Part shown: positions 33,139-42,010 of the stretch, piece after piece | Layout: every line of letters begins with the position of its first letter | How positions within the stretch are numbered: position 1 is the stretch's first letter | Origin: Macrobrachium rosenbergii | Lineage: Eukaryota > Arthropoda > Malacostraca > Decapoda > Palaemonidae | Reading direction: 5' to 3' | DNA: 64,000 bases | NCBI RefSeq assembly: GCF_040412425.1 | Contig: NC_089789.1 | Span: 39,687,106-39,751,105 of the forward strand | Position numbers and translations under genes: made by a program | The notes under the pieces: model-generated | Seen by the model: only the letters and a program-made list of their open reading frames with translations | The model's database searches: none | Told to the model about the DNA's origin: nothing

Positions 33139-35928
33139 TCAGTATTCTCCGAATGTAAACGTCATTTTTCTCCAGAATTCTTCTTTCTCCGAAGCAATTC
33201 GTTTTAACCTTTGATCTATCAAGTCATTTGCCTTTACGAGTTGGTGTTTGTCTTCGGCAATTTGTCTTATTCTCTTCTTTAAGTCGTCGTTTTCCTCCTC
33301 AGGTCTGATTTCTTCTCCCGAGGCAGAATTTTGTTCCTCGTCCGAAAGTTTAGCCAAAGGACACTTTTCTGTTTGACCATCATCTTCCGAGTGAATAACG
33401 GATGCTTCCATCTTCTTTTTTATGCTGTTACTCTCCTCGGAAGTTGGTGGAACGATCAGATCTGCGGCATTTGTGTGAAAGGGCTCCTCACGAGTATCTG
33501 GGCTTGTAAATTCACTATCTCCGCTCTCCTCCGATGGCGTGCTTTGCTCCAGATGCATTTCCTTCTCAGCCTCTCGATGGTCATCGGAATCATGCATTAT
33601 GTGCACTGTCGTCCCATCAAATCCAACATGGCCATGTGTGTCAGCGCTTGCGTCTTGTTCGTCTTCAGTGTCTTGCACACCATGGGCGTTGCAATCATCA
33701 CTGGTGTTTACATTTTCAATCACAATTCTGGCATCCATGGTCCTCTTCTTTCTGGGGGCAACTTTGAAGTCTCTTCCATAACCAACAAATTCACTTTCCT
33801 CTGAGTTATCCAAGTCCATTTCATCTTCGTTTCCGGTATTGTGACTCTCCTTGAAGTTGTCGGAAACTGACTTTTCCTCGCCGGAATTTTTCAAGTCCTC
33901 GGATGAGTTTTCATTTGCGTCATCAAAGCGCAGTGGCCTATATTTAACGCGTCGACGTTTTCCTGCTTTTGTCCCTTTTTTTAGTGCAGTTTCCGATTGC
34001 TTGTTGATTTCCTTCGAGTCGCGACAGCTGGATTCAACAGGCTTCTCATCCGGCTGGTCTATTTCAGCTGCTGGTCCAAACGTAAGGTTCCCACCTGATC
34101 TTCTTTTTACATCTGTTCCGACAGCTTGTGCCCGTTGCTTATTTATTTCATCCAGGCCACGACGCCTCGGTTCAACAGGCTTGCCATCCAACTGGTGTTT
34201 GTCGTCATTCTTGACGCCGGTGTTAATCGAATTTCCTGGGACAAATTCTAAGCCGCCATCAGAATCTGCATTGTCCAAGTTGTCCAAGCCTTGTTCATCT
34301 GGAACCTCACTACTGTCACTGTGGTCGAAAGTAGGTGGAGCTGCCTGATTTACAAAATTGGTTTCCTCTTGAAGTTGTGATTCTGTCGGGCTCACGAATG
34401 CAACGTCCTTACTCTCATTCGTTGGATGTACAGAATTACTGTCGCAGATATTTTTGAGGACTGTATCCCTATGGCCTGCATCCAGTACGCGCGATAGAAT
34501 TGGTTCCAGTTTTGATATTTTTTGTTCAAATTCTATTCTTTTCAGAGCAAATTTCACCCATGGTCCATTACGGGCTTGTTTGTGCGCGGCTGTATCATGC
34601 AATGTGTGCACTGTTGTCTTACCAAATGCAACACGGCGACGGCCGCATGAGCGAGGTTTTATGTCGTTTTGCACTTCACTTTCCCATCGCTCGTTGATGT
34701 CATCAAGGCCTTCGGAGCTGTCGCAGTCATCCATCGATTCAACCAGCCTATAAATGATATCTTTTAAACCACTTGGGATTACGTTCTCTGGTCTCAGGGG
34801 TTCAGAGTCCTCTGCGCAGTGTATATTTTCGCTCTCTAACACGGCCTCTGAATCTGTAGTGCATGCAGTATCTGGGATTTCATTCTGGTCGAAACTGTCC
34901 AGCCCTGAAACTTCTAAAATAATATCCTTTTCGCTGCACTCATCGGACCGTTCTTTACTCTGGCTGCTGTTATTGTCCATATCTTCAGAGCCTGATGTTC
35001 TCCCAGGTTCGGCGAAGTCCTCAAAAACGATGTTTTCTTCTTTGTTCAATGCTCCTGAATCTAGCGGAAGAACAGTGTCTCTTCTGCAGTCATTGAACTC
35101 TTCTTTAGGTTCATTCACTGTTTTTTCTTCTTTTCTTTCAGGTTCAGTGAAATCACTTTCTTGAAAGTCTGTCACCAGGAACTCTTCGAAAAGAATGCTG
35201 GCGTTCTTTTGTAAAACCACTAACTCCTCAAAAAAACTGCTGGTGTTCTTTTGTAAATCCACTAAACCTGCTGCAGTAACACTTTCCTCGATGGTATGGT
35301 TTAACTGCTCGTTTGGCAAAGTTATGTTTTCGTTGATATCTGGCGAAGTAACACTTTCCTCGCTGCAACGGTTTAAGTCCTCGGTAGGTGTAGTTGCGGT
35401 TTCGTCGATATCTTGGGGGGAGTCCATTACAATTTCAGGTTCGGGAATTAAGTGATTTTCATGAACTTTGGCTGCGTCTTCCTTCTCATTTTCTGAGCTG
35501 CTCGAGTCCACAGATGTACTTTGGCCTTCATCTAAAATCCTCGTATCCGGGAAATCATCTGGATAGCCATCGCTTTCGTGTGAGATTTCTTTCGTTCTTG
35601 ATTTAATCAACAATTTCGTCCCAAGGGCAAGACCTGTTGCTGCTAAAATAGTCGCTGTCATGAGACCTGCATTCCTTTCCCAGGACCGAATATCGTTCAG
35701 TAAATCTAGATCTTCAGCTTTCTCAGGAACGGGAGCAATAAAATGCCAAATAATTGGAATTCTTCTAAAGAAATTTCTTATCCGGTGATCCTGAAGGTGT
35801 TTGTTGAGTAGAATACCATGGAGGTACTCATTACACCTCGACAATAGGTTATTATGAAGTATAAAAACCCTGCAAAAGAACAGGGGCACAAAAACAATGT
35901 TGAACAATAAATCCAAAATGCTAGTCAT
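33139..35928 (-). CDS. PPP1R15-family protein (GADD34/CReP-like), eIF2alpha-phosphatase targeting subunit
   Basis: An intact 929-codon ORF, the only convincing protein gene here. Seen: hydrophobic segments at residues 1-29 and about 86-107; then a long acidic, Ser-rich, disordered stretch; RRRVAF ending at F435 with TTVH at 438-441; then A452-R-N-G-P-W457 and KFALKRIEFEQKI (459-471). This RVxF, x-VH, R-x-GPW, basic helix order is the PPP1R15 signature. Known for the family: RVxF docks PP1, the GPW-containing part contacts PP1-bound actin and eIF2alpha, and the complex dephosphorylates eIF2alpha to restart translation after stress, usually at the ER. A second, partial copy (VGF 768-770, TTVH 773-776) lacks GPW. 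Other internal repeats are LQKN(T/A)S..FEE and KPVE...EINKQ. The end (about 875-915) is a coiled coil. The protein is longer than vertebrate members (about 670-710). The start is the first ATG after an in-frame TAA, with A at -3. Species-specific details are inference. Confidence 0.87.
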   Translation of the reverse strand: MTSILDLLFNIVFVPLFFCRVFILHNNLLSRCNEYLHGILLNKHLQDHRIRNFFRRIPIIWHFIAPVPEKAEDLDLLNDIRSWERNAGLMTATILAATGLALGTKLLIKSRTKEISHESDGYPDDFPDTRILDEGQSTSVDSSSSENEKEDAAKVHENHLIPEPEIVMDSPQDIDETATTPTEDLNRCSEESVTSPDINENITLPNEQLNHTIEESVTAAGLVDLQKNTSSFFEELVVLQKNASILFEEFLVTDFQESDFTEPERKEEKTVNEPKEEFNDCRRDTVLPLDSGALNKEENIVFEDFAEPGRTSGSEDMDNNSSQSKERSDECSEKDIILEVSGLDSFDQNEIPDTACTTDSEAVLESENIHCAEDSEPLRPENVIPSGLKDIIYRLVESMDDCDSSEGLDDINERWESEVQNDIKPRSCGRRRVAFGKTTVHTLHDTAAHKQARNGPWVKFALKRIEFEQKISKLEPILSRVLDAGHRDTVLKNICDSNSVHPTNESKDVAFVSPTESQLQEETNFVNQAAPPTFDHSDSSEVPDEQGLDNLDNADSDGGLEFVPGNSINTGVKNDDKHQLDGKPVEPRRRGLDEINKQRAQAVGTDVKRRSGGNLTFGPAAEIDQPDEKPVESSCRDSKEINKQSETALKKGTKAGKRRRVKYRPLRFDDANENSSEDLKNSGEEKSVSDNFKESHNTGNEDEMDLDNSEESEFVGYGRDFKVAPRKKRTMDARIVIENVNTSDDCNAHGVQDTEDEQDASADTHGHVGFDGTTVHIMHDSDDHREAEKEMHLEQSTPSEESGDSEFTSPDTREEPFHTNAADLIVPPTSEESNSIKKKMEASVIHSEDDGQTEKCPLAKLSDEEQNSASGEEIRPEEENDDLKKRIRQIAEDKHQLVKANDLIDQRLKRIASEKEEFWRKMTFTFGEY

Positions 35929-36418
35929 TTTTGAGTTTACCTTTTCTTAGCAGGAAGATATGGTCATGTTTTCAAAACAGACGGTAGCTTTTTTCATGAC
36001 TTCAGGATTCCGTGGAGTCGAGGCCTTGAGGACGTGTGTGCTTGAAGTACATTGAACTTGAAGATTCTGTGGAATCGACGGCCCAGGATAACATGGTGTG
36101 GTTGAAGACACTGAAGATTCATTGGAGCCATTTTGTGGCAAGGTGTGGCTGAAGACATTGAAGGTTCTGTGAATCCCTAGATGACATGGTGTGTTTGAAG
36201 GCACTGAAGATTCCGTGAAGAAGAGGTGTTGAGAAGAGTAGTAGTCTTCGGAAAACTGAATCATACTACATTAGAATATGCAATGATTTGGAGAACAGTC
36301 CCGAAGAGGTTGTGTTCTGCATTCAGAGAGCCCTGACTTCGATTCCATTGGCACATCAGACCAATCGCGTAAGCTGCTATCCATCGAGCTTCATTTACAA
36401 GGTCTCGCTTCACCTGAT
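35929..36418 (-). promoter_or_regulatory. 5' leader of the PPP1R15-like gene with three upstream ORFs
   Basis: On the minus strand a good acceptor (TTTTTCTCAAATTTTCCCCAG) ends at 36419, suggesting that the CDS exon starts at 36418 and an upstream leader exon lies elsewhere. The leader then holds a 5-codon uORF (ATG 36394, TAG at 36377), an overlapping 37-codon uORF (ATG 36384, TAA at 36271) and a 105-codon uORF (ATG 36264 with A at -3, TAA at 35947). The last ends 18 nt before the main ATG and is in the same frame. Vertebrate PPP1R15 mRNAs are known to use uORFs so that they are translated when eIF2alpha is phosphorylated. A similar role here is inference. The 105-codon stretch overlaps a degenerate ~60-bp repeat (GAAGACACTGAAGATTC-like), so it may not be a conserved peptide. 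Confidence 0.45.
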
Positions 36419-36509
36419 CTGGGGAAAATTTGAGAAAAATACATTGCCATTTTACTGAAGAAATATTCTTAATTCATTAATAAGAAATTGTGGCCTATTT
36501 ATTTCGAGT

Positions 36510-37730
36510 TCTTTTATGCCTTTAGTGAATGTTTGGTGTGCAAGTGTTTAGTGAGTGTTTAGGGTTTAGTGAATGTTAGCATTCAGTGAATGTTTAGTGT
36601 GTAAGTATTCAGCGAATGTTTAGTGTGTAAATATTGAGTGAATGTTTAATGAGTGTTTAGGGTTTAGTGAATGTTTAGTGTGTAAGTGTTTAGTGAATGT
36701 TTAGGATTTAGTGAATGTTAGTGTTTAGTGAATGTTTAATGCCTAAAAAGTAAGTAAGTATACCTTAGTTTTACCAGACCACTGAGCTGATTAACAGCTC
36801 TCCTAGGGCTGGCCCGAAGGATTAGACTTATTTTACGTGGCTAAGAACCAATTGGTTACTTAGCAACGGGACCTACAGCTTATTGTGGAATCCGAACTAC
36901 ATTATAGCGAGAAATGAATTTCTATCACCAGAAATACATTCCTCTAACTCTTCATCAGCCGGCCGCGGGAATTGAACTCCGGTCCATCGAGCGACAGTCT
37001 GAAGCTCAACCGGTTCGGCTAACAAAGGGCTAAGTATTCAGTGAATGTTTAGTGAGTGTTTAGGGTTTCGTGAATGTTTAGTGAGTGTTTAGGGTTTCGT
37101 GAATGTTTTGTGAATGTTAGCATTTAGTGAATGTTTAGTGTGTAAGTGTTTAGTGAGCGACTGGTGAATGTTCAGTGACTAGTGTTTAATGAGTGTTTAG
37201 GGGTTTAATGAGCATTTAGGGTTTAGTGAGTATTTAAGTTTAATGAGCGTTTAGGGTTTATTGAGTGTTTAGTGTATAGTGAATGCTTCGTGAATGTCTA
37301 GCGAGTATTTAGTGTATAGTGAGTACTTAGCGAATGTTTAGTGTATAGTGAGTGCTTAGGGAATGTTTAGTGAGTGTTCAGTATTTAGTGTATAATGAGT
37401 GCTTAGTGAATGTTTAGTGTATAGTGAGTGCTTAGTGTTTAATGAATGTTTAGGATTAAGTGAGTCTAGCGAATGTTTACTGAGTGTTTAGGGTACAGTG
37501 AGTATTTAGTGAGTGGTTTGTGTTTGATGAGTGTTTAGTTAGCGTTTAGTTTATAATAAGTGCCTAGTGAGTGTTGAGTATTCAGTGAGTGTTTAGTGTT
37601 TAATGAGCGTGTGTATAGTAGGTGTGTGTGTTTATTAAATGTGTGTTTAATGAGTGTAACTATATAGCAAGTGTAAGTGTTTAGTGATTATACATTACTG
37701 TTTAGTGAGTGTTTAGTGACTATGCAAAGA
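36510..37730. repeat. Degenerate short-unit minisatellite (GTTTAGTGAATGTTTAGTG)
   Basis: Continuous array of 8-22 bp units built from TTTAGTGAGTG, TTTAGTGAATG, TTTAGGGTTTAG and TATAGTGAGTGCTTAG. It is split by the S1 SINE at 36752-37031. The occasional TTTAGGG is part of these units rather than a telomere repeat. A fragment of the same array (AGTCACTAAACACTAAC, inverted) reappears at 44330-44375. Confidence 0.92.
36752..37031 (-). mobile_element. tRNA-derived SINE, family S1, copy 2 (inside minisatellite)
   Basis: Minus-strand copy sharing the S1 body with 27380-27658 (TCTCCTAGGGCTGGCCCGAAGG, GCAACGGGACCTACAGCTTATTGTGG, TTTCTATCACCAGAAAT). The head is distinct: on the minus strand it reads AGCCGAACCGGTTGAGCTTC with B box GGAGTTCAATTCCCG. 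The head divergence from copies 1 and 3 suggests a subfamily. It interrupts the minisatellite, so it is younger than that array. Target-site duplication is unclear. Confidence 0.87.
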
Positions 37731-38205
37731 AAGTTGTGTAATGTACAGGAACCATTTATGCTAGACACTGCTGAGATCCAAGAGCAGATGTTTAGGCCGT
37801 GACCAAAATGGTTGGAGTGCTTAGGCCAACCTGTTTTTGCAAGGTAGTTTTTCTCTCTGAAATTGGGTCAAATAATAATAATAATAATAATAGGAAGGAA
37901 GGAGACCTTCTTTGAGGCAAGTTTTGTTGAATAAAATGGCTGCATTTTGTGAATTGACTTTATTCTGAGTTTTCTCAGTTCTTCTAATAATTCGCTTTTC
38001 CTGCACGTCAGTATTATTGGTTAATAACTGGCCAATGTTCATGGATAAAGCAGATGTCTTATCCATCGAAGTATGAACATTGGCCAATTATTGACTAATA
38101 TTGATGTGCAGGAAAAGCGAATTATTAGAAGAATTGAGAAAACTCAGTATAAATCCAATTCGCAAAATGCATCCATTTTATCCAACAACAACAAACAACA
38201 ACAAC

Positions 38206-38236
<31 letters not shown>

Positions 38237-38495
38237 AATAATGATAGTAAAAATAATCATAGTAATAAAGTATAGCACTATGAGCTGACTGAGACCTTTC
38301 AATATGGCCGCCTGAGGTCGCACTCTCGGCTGGGGGATCGCCACCCCATGTCATTGACGCTCTGTGCTCAATACCTCTCATTCTACCCTCACTTAGTTCT
38401 GTTATTTCATCTTTATGATCAAATACCAAATACAACTCTGGAATCGAACATAGAATGCACAAACGCAAGTGTCATAATGGCAGCTCATCAGAGTA
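37683..38495 (+). repeat. Left member of second inverted-repeat pair
   Basis: Matched in reverse complement by 43820-44345. Landmarks: ACCATTTATGCTAGACA, GAGATCCAAGAGCAGAT, GGTTGGAGTGC.TAGGCCAACCTG, GAAATTGGGTCAA plus an AAT run, TTTCAATATGGCCGCC, CATTGACGCTCTGTGCTCAATAC and AATACAACTCTGGAATCGAAC. This copy carries an additional ~330 bp, mostly the palindrome at 37918-38195, which the 43.8 kb copy lacks. Confidence 0.88.
37918..38195. repeat. ~280-bp palindrome inserted in the second repeat
   Basis: Arms pair GAATAAAATGG.TGCATTTTG.GAATT, GAGTTTTCTCA.TTCTTCTAATAATTCGC, TTTTCCTGCAC.TCA and GGCCAATGTTCAT, around the loop GGATAAAGCAGATGTCTTATCC. It sits beside an AAT run (37870-37893 and 38205-38233). 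It is absent from the related copy at 43.8-44.3 kb, so it is a likely separate insertion. Confidence 0.85.
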
Positions 38496-38672
38496 AGCTA
38501 CCGTATGCAGTTTTCATTCCCTGGACGAGTTTAAGTTCAATAATAAAGAGGGATTCCCGGAACGTTGGTTTAAATAAAAAGAAGACATGATTTGTGGTCT
38601 CCTTGCTGTCCTCTTTATTATTAAACTTAAACTTGTCCAGGGAATGAAAACTGAGTAGCTTACTCTGTGATC
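38488..38672 (+). repeat. Palindromic Penelope-like remnant, copy 1
   Basis: Arms CAGAGTAAGCTAC...TTTTCATTCCCTGG and GGACAAG/GTTTAAGTTTAATAATAAAGAGG flank a core reading GGGATTCCCGGAACGTTGGTTTAAATAAAAAGA. The core matches that at 39150-39245 and resembles the (C)CGAAACGTTGGTTTAAA end common in Penelope-like elements. The CTGATGA half of a hammerhead is not present in this copy. Confidence 0.55.
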
Positions 38673-39139
38673 GTTTTATTTTTTTTATTCATTTTCCCTT
38701 CGTAACGAGTTAAATCAATTTTATCCTTCAGATTCACCTATGATTTAGCAACGCCCAACATTCAAGAAACCCCAAAATGAAAATCTTTTCCTAAGACTGA
38801 AGTTGATTTTATAGTGCTAAAAGCAATATAAACCAGCAACATATAGGAAGGGTCATTTTCCATTATCCCTTTTGTCATGTTGATAGAAATGTATCCATCG
38901 TTGTAAATTATAGTTAAGGCTCCGTGTATTGAGTTAACAAGCGGAAAACGATCATTTAATATTTATGATATATTTAATTTCATAGCACAATAGCCGCTAA
39001 GGTACAGTTTTGATTTACTTTTAGCTGAAAATTGCTTTGAAGTCTTTATTTAACTTTCGTTGTAACGACTGTTGTACACGTAACTGGATATCTTATAAAT
39101 ATTAGCTCCCTTAGCACTTTTTAAATTTGTAAAAATCAC

Positions 39140-39245
39140 TTTTATTGTAGCCCTGATCATGGGAAGGGACTCCCGAAACGTTGGTTTAAATGAAAAGATA
39201 TGATTTCCGGTCTTCTTGCTGCCCTTTCTATTATTAAGTGAAAAT
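39140..39245 (+). repeat. Penelope-like remnant, copy 2, with hammerhead-like core
   Basis: CTGATCA, then GGGA...TCCC (4-bp stem) and GAAACG at 39153-39180, followed by GTTGGTTTAAATGAAAAGA and CTTCTTGCTGCCC, all in the same order as copy 1. The canonical CTGATGA is changed at one base here, so self-cleavage is doubtful. Its family assignment rests on this motif alone. Confidence 0.5.
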
Positions 39246-39811
39246 ATTTAAAGCCATGGGTCACGTTGACTTGAAGCCAGAACACAATCTATCAATCAAG
39301 GGAGACTTTTGTGAAACTGTCGTCGTTAGGGTACCGTCAAGACACCCCTACCCTACCCCCAACAACAGGTATCCCTTACCCCTCCTCCGAAATCTGTCAC
39401 CCCCACGTCTTGCAAACATTTAGGTAACGAACGCTTAAGGTTTTCCTGTGATATGTTGTTCCGGAGGTTTTCGCTCGCAACTCAGAACAGAAATTCCCTC
39501 TCGTTCATTTCTTTTGTTTCCAGGGGATCACTTTCATTGCATTTTGCTGTGTCTGTCCTCTCCGAGCTCTCTGTCCATTTTTTGTTTCGCTTTTTGTAGC
39601 CACTAAATTAGTAAATGCATACATTTTTAAGTGTTTTTTCTTTTCTTCAGTAGGATGTTAAAGAAATGTTAAACAAGACATGATCTGTTAGCCAATGTTT
39701 TACACACGATCAAAAAAATTTATAGCATATATATTCTTTAAATAAAATTTATTGGTTACAAATGTGCATCCAAAGATATACTTAGCTATTTTGGGGTAAT
39801 TGGGGCCGGGG
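39246..39811. other. Unique sequence and a partial extra repeat unit inside the right arm region
   Basis: No gene is recognised in 39246-39715. At 39755-39895 an additional copy of a ~125-bp unit (CATCCAAAGATATACTTAGCTATTTTGG ... CCCCCATAACAAATCTATGCGCG) precedes the copy at 39905-40015, so this part of the arm is tandemly duplicated. Confidence 0.55.
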
Positions 39812-40777
39812 GGAGAGTTGGAAATGTTTGCGAACGTATAACCCCCATAACAAATCTATGCGCGACGATACGATTTCTTCAAAATAAAATGTATTTGTTA
39901 CAAATATTCATTCGAAGATGTCCGTAGCTATTTAGGAGAAATTATTGGGGAGGGGAGCGAAAAAAATGTTTGCCATCTTATAACCCCAATAACAAATCCG
40001 TGCGCGAAGATAGGATTTATTTTTTTAAATAAAAAATGTATTAAATAAATATTCGTGGCCATTTAGGTGGAAATGTTAGCTAATGTCGGACGGCAAAAAT
40101 ATCCGCAAAGATTGTTTTGTTTTTTAGGAAAGCCTTTCCACAAATAGAAATAACAATTTTGACCTAAAAAAAAAAAAAAAAAGCTTAAGGACGCTTTTCC
40201 CAACTCTGTCCCCCTCCCTCCCTCCTCCCCTCCTATTTCCCTCTGGATTTTCAAAGCCTTCTTTGTTTTTGTCCAAGACGATGCCATTAGCTTTTAAAGT
40301 GTTCCCTTCTCCCCTCGAGACTGCTTTCCCACGACTTCTGTCATTGAAAAAACTGCCATTGGGAAAAAAGTGTCATTGGAAAAAACTGTAACTGAAAAAA
40401 CTGCCATTAGAAAAAAAGCATTAAAACTCATTAAAACTGTCATAAAAACTGTCATTGGAAAAACAAATATTGTTCTTGCTTCTTTGGAAAGAAGTTTAGA
40501 ACATCATAAAAAACTTTTGTGCTCCCGTCAACATTTTCAAGTTTTTTTATCCACAAAGATTTAGTTCATGTTCACTTCTCTGTTTATTTTTGCTGTTTTT
40601 TCTTATTTCTCATGAATTTTTAACTCTATTTGATGTCTATCGCAGTTCACTATAGTAAAGTATGCATAATCTGTAATTCAGTTTTATACATGAGCTGTAT
40701 TGCATAAGCTCTTTGTCAGTTTCATAAATAACCTGTAATGCATTCTTATACATAAACACTATTTCAGTTGTATTCGT

Positions 40778-40825
<48 letters not shown>

Positions 40826-41212
40826 AAAAAGAGAAGTTTGTCTGCCTAAAAACGGCAGGGTCGTAGGAAAAGGGGGATAAGATCTTCAAATGACGAGACA
40901 AAAAAAAAAAAAAATTAGAGTCGAAATCCCCACCCCTGCCCACCCTCACCCCACGACCTTCGTCCAAACAATGGAAAAGTGATTGGAATGCGAGAGAAGC
41001 GACGGGAATCCAGGAAGTCCAAAGAAGAGGCAAAAGAAAAAAAAGAGAAAGAGAAAGTTCCACCCACTGGAGATATGGCGGTATTTATTGCCAGACGAGG
41101 GGACTCATATCGAAGAGTGGAAGGTGACACTTTATTGTTTTGGGAAGACTCCCAAAGAGTGGTATAAAGTGCTTTGGTTTGGGAGGGACTTGTTTGGAGG
41201 GTTGAAAAGTTA
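39812..41212 (-). repeat. Right arm of ~1.4-kb long inverted repeat
   Basis: Reverse-complement partner of 29222-30592, collinear along its entire length. The CT run at 40781-40823 is longer than its GA counterpart in the left arm. The outer tip passes into an 81-bp tandem array whose GGACTT.TTTG.AGGGTTG motif is also present once at the left tip. Confidence 0.9.
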
Positions 41213-41786
41213 CTGTGAACTGCAGAATGGAAGTGATGTAATTCAGGGTTGTAGAATGGAGGAAAGGAACTTATTTGGAGGGTTGTAAAGTTATTGCACA
41301 CTGAGGAATGGAACTGATGTCATTCAGGGTTGCAGAGTGGAGTAAAGGAACTTAATTGGAGGGTTGTAAAGTTGTTATGAACTGCAGAATGGAAGTGATG
41401 TCACTCAGAGTTGTAGAGTTAAGGAAAGCAACTTAATTAGAGGATTATAAAGTAGATGTTTAGTTGTTCAAAGATGAAGATTTGTAATGTGGTCACTCAA
41501 AAGATGGTTGAAATGGAAGGAAGTTATTTGCAAGTTGCAGAATGAAAAAGCTGTAAAATGAAAGCAATGATGTCACCAAAAGAATTGTACAACGGAGAGG
41601 TCTTATTTGCAAAGTTGTAGACCGGAATAAAAGGAGTTCTTTCGAGGAAATCGAAATTGTTTGTACTCACTTAGAGAGTTTTAGCCTGAGAAAAGTGGAG
41701 TATTTTCAGATGGTTGCAAAAATGTGAGGATTGAAGTTACCCACAGATGTAGAGTGAAAAAAGCGAAGCCTTTCCGGAGAGCGGTA

Positions 41787-41836
<50 letters not shown>

Positions 41837-42010
41837 AGGAATGCCTGAGGGAAGTTATATATTTACAGAATCGTAAAATGGAGGGAGTGGAACTTCTCAC
41901 ATCTACAGAATGGGAGGAGTGAAGTTATTCAGAAGTTATGAAGTTACACGAGTGTCTTGAAGTGTTTTAGGGCAATAAAGAGAGAAGACGTTGCGAGTTC
42001 TAGAAGGGAA
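41190..42010. repeat. 81-bp tandem array, degenerating rightward
   Basis: GGAGGGTTG.AAAGTT recurs at about 41195, 41276 and 41357 (81-bp spacing) with intervening GAATGGAA.TGATGT.ATTCAGGGTTG. Further units continue in increasingly diverged form to about 42000 (TTGTAGAGT, GTTGCAGAATGA, AAAGTTGTAGACC). A GA microsatellite interrupts at 41791-41836. Confidence 0.8.
41791..41836. repeat. (GA)n microsatellite
   Basis: Pure GA run within the degenerate tandem array. Confidence 0.96.

Noticed and set aside
33331..35606. Plus-strand ORFs of 65-165 codons opposite the 929-codon gene
   Set aside because: They are antisense shadows of the long minus-strand CDS, have no domain, and show Ser/Phe-rich composition expected from reversed acidic codons.
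35947..36264. 105-codon minus-strand ORF as part of the main CDS
   Set aside because: It is in frame but separated by a TAA, overlaps a degenerate repeat and has no recognised domain. It is treated as a uORF in the leader.
36510..37730. TTTAGGG motifs suggesting a telomere or interstitial telomeric array
   Set aside because: The motif occurs irregularly within a TTTAGTGAATG minisatellite. Arthropod telomeres are typically TTAGG, and no tandem TTAGG run is present.
29222..41212. Endogenous DNA virus or Maverick-type element
   Set aside because: Long inverted repeats and a GADD34-type protein could suggest a viral origin, but no polymerase, integrase, capsid or other viral gene is visible, and the protein has the ER-anchored layout of a cellular PPP1R15.
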